Assembly: GCA_025927435.1 (NCBI GenBank)
Contig: JAICLM010000041.1
Location: forward strand, 1-11,935
From: Thermoleophilia bacterium
GTDB taxonomy: Bacteria > Actinomycetota > Thermoleophilia > Gaiellales > Gaiellaceae
Reading direction: 5' to 3'
DNA: 11,935 nucleotides
Below, piece by piece: positions 1 through 5,711 of the stretch. The notes beneath the pieces were generated by a model, which saw nothing but the letters and a program-made list of their open reading frames with translations, ran no database searches and was not told the origin of the DNA. The translations under genes were made by a program, and so were the position numbers. Each line of letters opens with the position of its first letter. Within the stretch, counting starts at the first letter, position 1.

Positions 1-830
1 ACGCCGCCGCCGTCCCCCGTCGTCGTCCACTCGATCGGGTCGTAGGTCGTCGCGTCCACGACGTAGACCTTCTTCCCGTCGAGCGACTCCAGCCGGATCG
101 CGTCGCGGCCGTCGACCGTGACGTGGCCGGTGACGCGGACGCGTCCGGAGTGCAGCAGCGAGAGGATCTCGGAGCGGAACTCAGCCGGGATGACGCCCGT
201 GGACTCCTGCGCCCTCCGGCGGGCCATCTCCTGGGCGAGGCGCTTCGCCCCCTCCCTGGTGGCGATGACCTTGATCGCCCCGGCGCCGTTCCGCATGACG
301 TAGGCCGCGCTCACGTGCGTGCTCCCGGTGAGCTTCTCGAGCTTGCTCCTGGAGACGATCTCGATCTTCGGCATTCGGGCTGCGCGAAGCTGTTCGCTCG
401 TCGCGCTGTAGATCGTGCCGGTGCGCACGTCGTAGAGCTCGTTCGTGTCGCCCTGCGTGACCGACTCCGCGCGCATCCCGTCCGAGCCGTCGACTTCGAT
501 CTGCCGCCGCGTGAACGGGGCCACCCGAAGCTGCCAGGTCTCGGAGTGCCAGGCGACCGACGTGCCGTCGCCGTTCTGCTGCTCGGCATCGATCTGGTAG
601 TGGAGGATCCCGGCGTCCGACGACTCGAGCGCAGCCGCAGCGCGCTCGACGACCGACGGCCCACCGCCGGTGAGCCCGCTCAGGAGCCCGAGCGCGGCCG
701 CGGCGGCGACTGCCAGGACGGCGGCGCCGCGGACGGCCAGGCGGCGTGTGCGCCGGCGGCGCAGGTCGCGGCCGACGGCGTGCTCGAGCTCGCCGCCGAA
801 GCGGTCGAGGCTGGGAGGCAGAGCGGTCAT
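1..830 (-). CDS. Single-pass membrane protein, candidate anti-sigma/sensor partner of the ECF sigma factor (partial, C-terminus off the left edge)
   Basis: About 276 codons are in view with no stop before the window edge. The ATG at 830 follows a strong AGGAGG (835-840) and overlaps the stop of the upstream sigma gene as ATGA, so the two are probably translationally coupled. The first ~30 residues are basic and cytoplasmic-looking (RRRRTRR), then comes one Ala/Leu-rich membrane helix (about residues 30-50), then a long exported domain. The visible end of that domain (VDGRDAIRLES, then YVVDATTYDPIEW) resembles the LolA/RseB-like fold seen in exported sensor domains. There is no HxxxCxxC zinc motif, so it is not a standard ZAS anti-sigma factor. 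The regulatory role is inferred from operon position and topology. A membrane or lipid-binding protein merely controlled by the sigma factor is also possible. Confidence 0.7.
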   Translation of the reverse strand, partial: MTALPPSLDRFGGELEHAVGRDLRRRRTRRLAVRGAAVLAVAAAAALGLLSGLTGGGPSVVERAAAALESSDAGILHYQIDAEQQNGDGTSVAWHSETWQLRVAPFTRRQIEVDGSDGMRAESVTQGDTNELYDVRTGTIYSATSEQLRAARMPKIEIVSRSKLEKLTGSTHVSAAYVMRNGAGAIKVIATREGAKRLAQEMARRRAQESTGVIPAEFRSEILSLLHSGRVRVTGHVTVDGRDAIRLESLDGKKVYVVDATTYDPIEWTTTGDGGG

Positions 831-1375
831 GTGTCCTCCTTCAGGGGCATGGTGGAAAGGCGCCGCAGCGCCCGTGAAACCCGCAACCGAGCGGCAGCCG
901 GGCGGACGCCCAGGCGGGCCGCGACGTCGGGATACGGCAGCTCGTCGACGACCCGCAGCTCGAGCGCCTCGCGCTCGTGCTCGGGCAGCAGCTCGAGCGC
1001 CTCCGCGAGCGCGACCCGCGGCGAAAGCCGCTCCTCGACCGCCGCGTAGCCGTCCTCCGGCGCGAGATCGGTGGGGAGCCCGAGCCGGCGGCGGGCCCGC
1101 GTCTCGACGGCGTTCCTGCGGGCGGACTCACGGGCGACGTTGCGCGCGATGCCGAAGAGCCACGGGAGGGCCGAGCCGTCGGCCTCGTCGCGGAAGCTGC
1201 GGCGCGAAAGCCACGCCTGCGCGAACGCCTCCGCGGTCAGGTCGCTCGCCGCCCACTCGAGACGGCGACGGAACCACGCGTGCACCGTCGGGACATGCCG
1301 CCGATAGAGCTCGGCGAACGCGGCTGCTTCCGACTCCGCCGCCTGGATCAGCTCGGCGTCGGTCCGATCGGTCAC
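827..1375 (-). CDS. ECF-type RNA polymerase sigma factor
   Basis: A 182-residue sigma-70 family protein, the usual length for an ECF factor, with only regions 2 and 4. Region 2 spans about residues 18-86, including AFAELYRRHVP and the core-binding/-10 helix around DLTAEAFAQAW and LPWLFGIARNVARES. Region 4 spans about 122-174 and carries the -35-binding helix-turn-helix (YPDVAARLGVRPAAARLRVS). The reading frame stays open upstream to 1630, but that extension lies antisense to the CoA-transferase gene and has no sigma-like sequence. I chose the GTG at 1375, where homology begins; a GGAG lies about 11 nt before it. The stop overlaps the start of the membrane protein gene, so the two form a sigma/partner pair. 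The gene diverges from the CoA-transferase gene across a gap of about 50 bp, which must hold both promoters. The ECF subgroup and the signal cannot be read from the sequence. Confidence 0.9.
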   Translation of the reverse strand: MTDRTDAELIQAAESEAAAFAELYRRHVPTVHAWFRRRLEWAASDLTAEAFAQAWLSRRSFRDEADGSALPWLFGIARNVARESARRNAVETRARRRLGLPTDLAPEDGYAAVEERLSPRVALAEALELLPEHEREALELRVVDELPYPDVAARLGVRPAAARLRVSRALRRLSTMPLKEDT

Positions 1376-1397
1376 GTGTCTCACACTCCGTAATGGA

Positions 1398-1420
1398 GGA
1401 ACCTCGCCGAGTTGTATCTT
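1398..1420 (+). promoter_or_regulatory. Candidate promoter of the CoA-transferase gene in the divergent gap
   Basis: TATCTT (1415-1420) fits a TANNNT -10 and lies 9 nt before the ATG at 1430. GGAACC (1398-1403) is upstream and matches the classic ECF -35 core. It is too close to TATCTT for a normal spacer, but 17 nt from CGCTCG (1421), a poor match to an ECF -10. So there are two competing readings: a housekeeping -10 giving a near-leaderless mRNA, or a weak target of the divergent sigma factor. Neither is proven. Confidence 0.35.
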
Positions 1421-1429
1421 CGCTCGGGG

Positions 1430-2320
1430 ATGCAGCCGCTGAACGGGATGCTGGTCGTGGACTTCAGCCGCTACCTCCCGGGCGCCTTCGCGTCCCGCGA
1501 GCTCCTCGAGCTCGGGGCGCGCGTCGTCTGCGTCGAGCCGCCCGGAGGGGATCCCCTGCGCAATACCGCGCCGGCCTGGGACGCCGCGCTGCGCGCGGGG
1601 AAGGAGTCGCTCGAGCTCGACCTGAAGCACGATCCGGTGCCCGCGCTCGAGCTGATGCGCGAGGCGGACGTCGTACTCGAATCCTTCCGACCCGGCGTCG
1701 CGTCACGGCTCGGCGTCGGCCCCGAGCATGCCCCGGAACGCGCCGTCTACTGCTCCATCACCGGCTTCGGGCTCGGCGGCCGCCACGAGCGGCGCGCGGG
1801 ACACGACCTCAACTACCTCGGCTGGGCCGGCGTCCTCGAGGACACCGCACCCGCGCTGCCTCCCGTCCAGATCGCCGATCTCGCGGCGGGCGGCCTCGTC
1901 GCGGTGACGAAGATCCTTGCCGCCTTGCTCGAGCGCGAGGGCACCGGGACGGGCGCTCACATCGTCGTCTCGATGACGCACGGCTCACACCGCCTGGCCG
2001 CGCACCGGCTCGGAGGCGAGCCCATTCCGCGCATGCTCACCGGCGGACTCGCCTGCTATCGCATCTACGCGACCGCCGACGAACGCCACCTCACGGTCGC
2101 CGCCCTCGAGCCCGTCTTCTTCCGCCGGCTGGCGGAGCTGCTCGGCCGGCCGAAGCTCGCGGAGCACCAGTTCGACACCGACCAGGAAGCACTCGCCGGC
2201 GAGCTCGCGGCGATCTTCGAGTCGCGCCCACTCGGCGAGTGGCTCGCGCTCTTCGAGGCCGAGGACGTCTGCGTCGGGCCCGTCGCCACGCTCTCCGAGG
2301 CGGCGGCAGACCTCGTGTAG
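1430..2320 (+). CDS. CaiB/BaiF (family III) CoA-transferase, alpha-methylacyl-CoA racemase-like, short C-terminus
   Basis: 296 residues from the ATG at 1430. The sequence follows the alpha-methylacyl-CoA racemase branch of family III: an N-terminal VVDFSRYLPGAFASRELLELGARV, the ESFRPGV segment, then AGHDLNYLGWAGVL (His125, Asp126) and QIADLAAGGL (Asp150). These align with the His/Asp pair that moves the alpha proton in characterised racemases. The likely role is epimerising or transferring branched acyl-CoAs in the cytoplasm; the substrate is unknown. The protein stops soon after the conserved DVCVGPVATLSEA segment, where family members of about 360 residues continue, so the C-terminal arm is missing or shortened. 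A TTG at 1412 is an alternative start with GGAGGA (1395-1400) 11 nt upstream. I prefer the ATG because homology begins there and a TANNNT lies 9 nt before it. Confidence 0.85.
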   Translation: MQPLNGMLVVDFSRYLPGAFASRELLELGARVVCVEPPGGDPLRNTAPAWDAALRAGKESLELDLKHDPVPALELMREADVVLESFRPGVASRLGVGPEHAPERAVYCSITGFGLGGRHERRAGHDLNYLGWAGVLEDTAPALPPVQIADLAAGGLVAVTKILAALLEREGTGTGAHIVVSMTHGSHRLAAHRLGGEPIPRMLTGGLACYRIYATADERHLTVAALEPVFFRRLAELLGRPKLAEHQFDTDQEALAGELAAIFESRPLGEWLALFEAEDVCVGPVATLSEAAADLV

Positions 2321-2323
2321 CGT
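2318..2323 (+). promoter_or_regulatory. Candidate -10 (TAGCGT) overlapping the CoA-transferase stop codon
   Basis: The TAG stop at 2318-2320 is the first half of TAGCGT, which lies 9 nt before the ATG at 2333. The AraC gene has no Shine-Dalgarno sequence there, so a leaderless or near-leaderless transcript is plausible. I see no convincing -35. Confidence 0.4.
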
Positions 2324-2332
2324 TCGCGTCCC

Positions 2333-3088
2333 ATGCAGATTCGGCGTGCTCCGGAAGCGCCGCTCGCAGGGCGGGTGACGAGCTACTACGGCTTCGAGGT
2401 GGAGACGCCGGAGCCCGTGCGGCAGCGCGAGGGCCCCGGCACGGACGTCGTCGTCATCCTCACGTTCGAAGAGCACTGGCTGATCGACGGCGAGCGCCAC
2501 ACCTCGTTTATCGGCGGCCTGCACGACCGGCAGGTGATGACCGAGCACCCCGGCCGCTCGCTCGGGATGCAGATCAACCTCGATCCCCTCGCGGCGCGTG
2601 CGCTGGTGGGCACGCCGCTCCACGAGATCGCGCACCGGACCGTTCCGCTCGAGGCGATCCTCGACGAGCCGTTCCTCCTCGAGCGCCTCGTCGAGGCCTC
2701 GGACTGGAGCGCCCGCTTCGCTCTCCTCGACGACGTGCTGGCGCCCCGCCTCGTCGACGCGCGCCCGTCGCCCGAGGTCGCGTGGGCGTGGCGACGGCTG
2801 CGCGCGACGCACGGTCGCATCCCGGTCGGTGAGCTCACGGCCGAGCTGGGCTGGAGTCGCAAGCGGATCGTAGCCCGCTTCCGCGACGAGATCGGGCTGC
2901 CGCCGAAGGCAGTTGCGCGGCTCCTTCGCTTCGAGCGTGCGCGCGGCCTCGCCGGGACGATGTCCTGGGGCGAGCTCGCCTTCGAGTGCGGCTTCTCGGA
3001 CCAGTCGCACCTGATCGCCGAGTTCCGCCGGATCACCGGACGGACACCGGAAACATTTCTCCAAGACACGGTGGCGCAGGCCGCCTAG
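2333..3088 (+). CDS. AraC-family transcriptional regulator
   Basis: 251 residues. The C-terminal ~95 residues form the AraC DNA-binding domain with two helix-turn-helix units: VGELTAELGWSRKRIVARFR (about 165-184), then SWGELAFECGFSDQSHLIAEFRR (about 211-233) followed by TGRTPETF. The second HTH with GFSDQSHL and the closing TP.F is the family hallmark. The N-terminal ~140 residues look like the beta-rich effector or dimerisation domain of short actinobacterial AraC regulators; the ligand is unknown. The gene starts 12 nt after the CoA-transferase stop and is followed at once by VOC sequences. AraC-type regulators beside VOC-fold proteins are a common pairing, so control of the VOC gene is a reasonable inference. 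No Shine-Dalgarno is visible. Confidence 0.9.
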   Translation: MQIRRAPEAPLAGRVTSYYGFEVETPEPVRQREGPGTDVVVILTFEEHWLIDGERHTSFIGGLHDRQVMTEHPGRSLGMQINLDPLAARALVGTPLHEIAHRTVPLEAILDEPFLLERLVEASDWSARFALLDDVLAPRLVDARPSPEVAWAWRRLRATHGRIPVGELTAELGWSRKRIVARFRDEIGLPPKAVARLLRFERARGLAGTMSWGELAFECGFSDQSHLIAEFRRITGRTPETFLQDTVAQAA

Positions 3089-3091
3089 CCT
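3069..3091 (+). promoter_or_regulatory. Candidate promoter AAGACA-N17-TAGCCT overlapping the AraC stop codon
   Basis: The AraC stop TAG (3086-3088) begins TAGCCT (3086-3091), 7 nt before the ATG at 3099. Seventeen bases upstream is AAGACA, matching TTGACA at four of six positions. The spacing is ideal and there is no Shine-Dalgarno, which suggests leaderless initiation at 3099 and expression of the VOC gene downstream. Confidence 0.4.
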
Positions 3092-3098
3092 GCGCGCC

Positions 3099-3216
3099 AT
3101 GGAACAGCGAGTCAACGACCTCCCGTTCGGGCAGCCGCAGCTACGGCTGTGCCGACCCGCAGGAGCACGAGTGGTTCTTCAACGAACCGATCGAGGAGGT
3201 GAGGTCCGATGACTGA
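3099..3216 (+). pseudogene. Frameshifted C-terminal stub of a VOC (glyoxalase-like) gene
   Basis: From the ATG at 3099 one frame reads MEQRVNDLPFG and then turns into low-quality codons, ending at 3212. The frame one base later reads SRSYGCADPQEHEWFF and ends at 3216, with strong GC at third positions. Dropping one base near 3132 joins them into about 38 residues with the pattern D-x-P-x-G-x-x-x-x-x-x-x-DP-x-x-H-x-W. The intact VOC protein downstream ends the same way (DTPHGRQCRIEDPEGHRW). This looks like the last two strands of a second VOC protein, joined almost directly to a start codon after loss of the middle, then frameshifted. Both frames end within a few bases of the VOC start at 3209, so the stub may still couple translation. 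A sequencing error could explain the frameshift but not the missing body. Confidence 0.6.
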
Positions 3217-3634
3217 CGTCGTGCCGTTCATCGGCTACGAGGACCCCGGCGCGGCCGCCGACTGGCTCGTCCGCGCGTTCGGGTTCGAGGAGATCGAGCG
3301 GTTCGAGGAGAACGGCGAGGTCGGCCACGTGACACTGCGCTGCGGCGACGGGCTCGTCTTCCTCGGCCATCCGGACGACTACGTCAATCCGCTCCACCTC
3401 CGCGAACAGTGCGAGACCGTGGCGCGGATGTACCGCTTGCCGTGGATCGTCGACGGCGTGTGGGTCGGGGTCGAGGATCTCGAGGCGGTCGCCGAGCAGG
3501 CCCGCGCCGCCGGGGCGCGCATCCTCAGCGAGCCCGAGGACACACCCCACGGCCGGCAGTGCCGCATCGAGGATCCCGAGGGCCACCGCTGGATGCTCGG
3601 CGAGCGCTCGGGCGGCGACGAATCCGGCCCGTAG
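3209..3634 (+). CDS. VOC-superfamily (glyoxalase/bleomycin-resistance/dioxygenase fold) protein
   Basis: 141 residues, the normal size for a single VOC protein made of two beta-alpha-beta-beta-beta modules. Module one runs from VVPFIGYEDPGAAADWLVRAFGFEE to the strand ending FLGHPDD. Module two runs from GVWVGVEDLEAVAEQARAAGARI to the closing RIEDPEGHRWMLGE. The ATG at 3209 has the long purine-rich GAGGAGGTGAGG (3193-3204) just upstream, so this gene, unlike its upstream neighbours, uses a classic ribosome-binding site. Possible metal ligands include His40 and residues of the C-terminal strand, but I cannot assign the active site. The VOC fold covers glyoxalases, isomerases, dioxygenases and drug-binding proteins, so the substrate is unknown. 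It lies downstream of an AraC-type regulator and a degraded VOC copy. Confidence 0.85.
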   Translation: MTDVVPFIGYEDPGAAADWLVRAFGFEEIERFEENGEVGHVTLRCGDGLVFLGHPDDYVNPLHLREQCETVARMYRLPWIVDGVWVGVEDLEAVAEQARAAGARILSEPEDTPHGRQCRIEDPEGHRWMLGERSGGDESGP

Positions 3635-3649
3635 AGGCCTTCGTAGGGA

Positions 3650-3665
3650 GGAGTGGCCCCACTCC
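3650..3665 (+). other. Short palindromic inverted repeat before the secreted-protein gene
   Basis: GGAGTGG-CC-CCACTCC is a perfect 7-bp inverted repeat with 2 nt between the arms. It lies 16 nt after the VOC stop and 17 nt before the ATG at 3683. It could be a weak hairpin terminator or attenuator, or a dyad operator. There is no T-tract. Confidence 0.35.
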
Positions 3666-3682
3666 AACCCAGGGAGGCGCTC

Positions 3683-4192
3683 ATGCGGAAGACACTCGTG
3701 CTCTTGCTCGGCCTGGCAGTCCTGGCGGCGCTCGCCGTCCCCGCGCTCGGCCTAGGAGGCGGCGACGGGAGGAAGGTGCTCCAGGCGAACGTGCTCTCGC
3801 CGGTCATCGAGCCGTACACCGGCCCGGCGAATCCGGTCCGAGGGGTCGCCGGCGGCGGGCTGCCGTGGGAGATCGACTCCGGCAGCGCGAATCTCCGGGC
3901 CAACGGACGGCTGCACGTCAGGGTCAACGGTCTCGTGCTCGCGCGGCGGGCCCCGGTCCCGGCAGATCGCCGGGGAACGATGCCGTTCACGCAGCTCGGG
4001 GCAATCGTCAGCTGCCTGACCACGACGAACGGCATGGCGACGACGGCCAACGTCTCGACCGAGCTCTTCGACGTCACGCCGCGCGGCGACGGCCACCTCG
4101 ACACATCGGTCGCGCTTCCCTCACCGTGCTTCGCGCCGATCGTGTTCGTGACCTCGCCCACGGGTCAGTGGTTCGCGGTCACCGGTCGCTAG
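3683..4192 (+). CDS. Small secreted protein of unknown function
   Basis: 169 residues from the ATG at 3683, which has AGGGAGG about 6 nt upstream. A GTG 30 nt earlier is in frame but has no signal-peptide logic. The N-terminus is a classic Sec signal peptide: MRKT, a Leu/Ala/Val core, then a likely cleavage near residue 22-24 (VPALG). The mature part is beta-rich with a conserved-looking segment GVAGGGLPWEIDSG, then LRANGRLHVRVNGLVLAR, and only two cysteines (Cys111 and Cys149) that could form a disulfide. I recognise no enzymatic motif and no lipobox, so a free extracellular protein is likely. The gene has its own Shine-Dalgarno and is cut off downstream by a strong hairpin. Confidence 0.75.
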   Translation: MRKTLVLLLGLAVLAALAVPALGLGGGDGRKVLQANVLSPVIEPYTGPANPVRGVAGGGLPWEIDSGSANLRANGRLHVRVNGLVLARRAPVPADRRGTMPFTQLGAIVSCLTTTNGMATTANVSTELFDVTPRGDGHLDTSVALPSPCFAPIVFVTSPTGQWFAVTGR

Positions 4193-4205
4193 CGCCCGAA
4201 ACGAG

Positions 4206-4235
4206 GACGGTGCGCCGCCGAGGCGGCGCACCGTC
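4206..4235. terminator. Bidirectional terminator hairpin between convergent genes
   Basis: The arm GACGGTGCGCCGCC (4206-4219) is exactly complementary to GGCGGCGCACCGTC (4222-4235), with GA between them: a 14-bp perfect, very GC-rich stem. It lies 13 nt after the plus-strand stop and 13 nt after the minus-strand peptidase stop at 4249, the right place to end both transcripts. There is no U-tract on either side, as is common for terminators in GC-rich actinobacteria. Confidence 0.85.
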
Positions 4236-4248
4236 ACAACGCTCGAGG

Positions 4249-5550
4249 TCAGCCGGCCAGCATCGGCACGAGTGTGTTCGCCTTCGGCGAGCCCACGCCC
4301 GTTGCCGGGTCCCAGCCGGGCACCGCATCGAACCCGGTGATGGATCCGAACGCGTTGTTGCCCGTCGTGATGTCGTGGAACAGCCGGCTCTCGAGGGTGG
4401 GGCTCGTCGCCCAGCCGTAGAGCCGGTCGTTGAGGAGCCCGATTCGGCCACCCTTCAGCTGGTCGGCGTCCGCAACGAGGCCGGCCCACTGCGGCGAGCC
4501 CGCGCTGGTGCCGCCGAACCGGAAGAACGCCGGGGCCCCCAGCGGGACGCTCCACACCGCGAGGACGCCGCCGATGATCGCAGCGTTGTACGACACGTCC
4601 GGCACCCCACGGCTCGCCAGATGCAACCGGTGCTGATACGAGGGCGTGCCGTAGACCGTGCTGAAGCCGCCGCCGCCCGCGTCCCCGAACGTCGAGAACT
4701 CGTTCCAGGTGGTCTCGGACTCGTAGGTGCCTGAGGAATCGGCCACGAGCCTGGTCCCGCCGACACCGGTCACATTGGGATCGCTGGCCGGGGTGCTGGC
4801 GGACTTGAAGAAGTCGCTGCCGTCGCACGTCGGCTGGGCCGATCCCTGGTCGCCGGAGGAGGCCAGGAGGGTGATGCCCTTCGCCGTCGCCTGCTGGAAG
4901 AGAGAGTGCTGCGCGTCGAGCACCGCGGAATCCATGCAGATCTCACCCTCGCCGAAGCTCTGCGAGATGACGTCGCCCAGGTTGTTGTCGACGGCGTACT
5001 TCGTGGCCGACAGGATGTCCTGATCCTGATTCGACTTCGCGAGCACGAGGTCGATCGTCGCGCCGGGGGCGATCGCGTGCGCCCACTCGACGTCCAGCGT
5101 GATCTCACCCGACCAGCCGACCTGGTTGTCGTCGTTCGGGTCGAACGGCGTCAGCCCGTCCGGTGCGATGATGTTGAGGTTTCCGGCCGGCAGCCCGAAC
5201 TGGGAATCGAACAGGCTCAGGTCCTGCTGGATGGTGGGACTCTGGAACGCGTCGACGATGACGATCGTCCGCCCGGTCCCGTCAACGTCGAGCTGGTCGA
5301 AGCCATACGCCTTGCGCATCTGCCTCGGGCTGTAGCAGCCGGCGTTGTCCTGGCAGCTGAAGTGCGGCTCTGCATCGACCCCGTTGACGAGGCCAAGGGC
5401 CTTCGCGTGCGGCGAGGCCCCGACGGCAGGCGTCATCGCGTGAGTCGCCGCCCGTCCCGTACTGGACCCGGCGCTGACCGCCAAGGCGATCGCGGACGCG
5501 ATGACGATTGCGACGCACGAGATCCGCACGCCCCGTTTCGGCAGTTTCAT
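4249..5550 (-). CDS. Secreted S53 (sedolisin/kumamolisin-type) serine-carboxyl peptidase without pro-domain
   Basis: 433 residues from the ATG at 5550, which follows AAGGGGG with about 6 nt spacing; the open frame continues to 5643 but that part is arginine-rich and not signal-like. A basic start (MKLPKRGVR) and hydrophobic core (about 11-27) form a signal peptide. The S53 catalytic set is complete: Glu149 and Asp153 in GEITLDVEWAHAIAPGA, oxyanion Asp234 in SSGDQGS, and Ser349 in GGTSAGSPQWAGL. The C-terminal calcium site is also present (HDITTG around 392-397, then GWDPATGVGSP around 412-422). Cysteine pairs 66/72 and 205/242 may form disulfides. Most sedolisins carry a ~180-residue inhibitory propeptide; here only about 35-40 residues separate the signal from the catalytic start (YSPRQMRKAYGF). 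It is probably an extracellular endopeptidase of the acid-active S53 clan. Confidence 0.93.
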   Translation of the reverse strand: MKLPKRGVRISCVAIVIASAIALAVSAGSSTGRAATHAMTPAVGASPHAKALGLVNGVDAEPHFSCQDNAGCYSPRQMRKAYGFDQLDVDGTGRTIVIVDAFQSPTIQQDLSLFDSQFGLPAGNLNIIAPDGLTPFDPNDDNQVGWSGEITLDVEWAHAIAPGATIDLVLAKSNQDQDILSATKYAVDNNLGDVISQSFGEGEICMDSAVLDAQHSLFQQATAKGITLLASSGDQGSAQPTCDGSDFFKSASTPASDPNVTGVGGTRLVADSSGTYESETTWNEFSTFGDAGGGGFSTVYGTPSYQHRLHLASRGVPDVSYNAAIIGGVLAVWSVPLGAPAFFRFGGTSAGSPQWAGLVADADQLKGGRIGLLNDRLYGWATSPTLESRLFHDITTGNNAFGSITGFDAVPGWDPATGVGSPKANTLVPMLAG

Positions 5551-5638
5551 CCATTTCCCCCTTCTCGATGTGACTTGCGACCCGCTCCCGCGGCATCGTC
5601 GAACAGCGACGCGTCCGCGGAGTCCTCGAAGCGGGAGG

Positions 5639-5668
5639 ATCATAGGCTTACGATGGACGAGAGGTCAA
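5639..5668 (-). promoter_or_regulatory. Sigma70-type promoter of the S53 peptidase gene
   Basis: On the minus strand TTGACC (5663-5668) and TATGAT (5639-5644) are separated by 18 nt; each matches its consensus at five of six positions. Transcription would start near 5632, giving a 5' leader of about 80 nt before the ATG at 5550. It is the best classical promoter in the window. Confidence 0.7.
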
Positions 5669-5698
5669 GGGCCGGCCGACCCCCGTGACAGAGGAGCG

Positions 5699-5704
5699 TA
5701 GGGT
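5699..5704 (+). promoter_or_regulatory. Candidate -10 (TAGGGT) for the flavoprotein gene
   Basis: TAGGGT ends 7 nt before the GTG at 5712, the same geometry as at 2318 and 3086. A GAGGAG at 5691-5696 is about 15 nt from the GTG, rather far for a ribosome-binding site. The spacing supports starting the protein at 5712 rather than at the upstream in-frame GTG at 5685. Confidence 0.4.
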
Positions 5705-5711
5705 TGCCCGC

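Noticed and set aside
1376..1630. N-terminal extension of the sigma factor to a start at 1630.
   Set aside because: The extra 85 residues have no sigma similarity and lie antisense to the start of the CoA-transferase gene.
670..2832. A 720-residue plus-strand open frame crossing the sigma, CoA-transferase and AraC genes.
   Set aside because: It is extremely Arg/Ala/Pro-rich with no domain, and overlaps three well-supported genes on both strands. Long open frames of this kind are expected in DNA this GC-rich.
1985..3115. A 376-residue minus-strand open frame opposite the CoA-transferase and AraC genes.
   Set aside because: It is a complement-strand shadow. The plus-strand frames have recognisable catalytic and HTH motifs; this one has none.
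5551..5632. A riboswitch or structured leader before the S53 gene.
   Set aside because: The ~80-nt leader has only short complementary patches (CCCGCT/AGCGGG, CGTCG/CGACG) and matches no riboswitch I recognise.
4906..5688. A 260-residue plus-strand frame antisense to the S53 peptidase.
   Set aside because: Charged, low-complexity composition with no motif; the opposite strand has a full S53 catalytic set.
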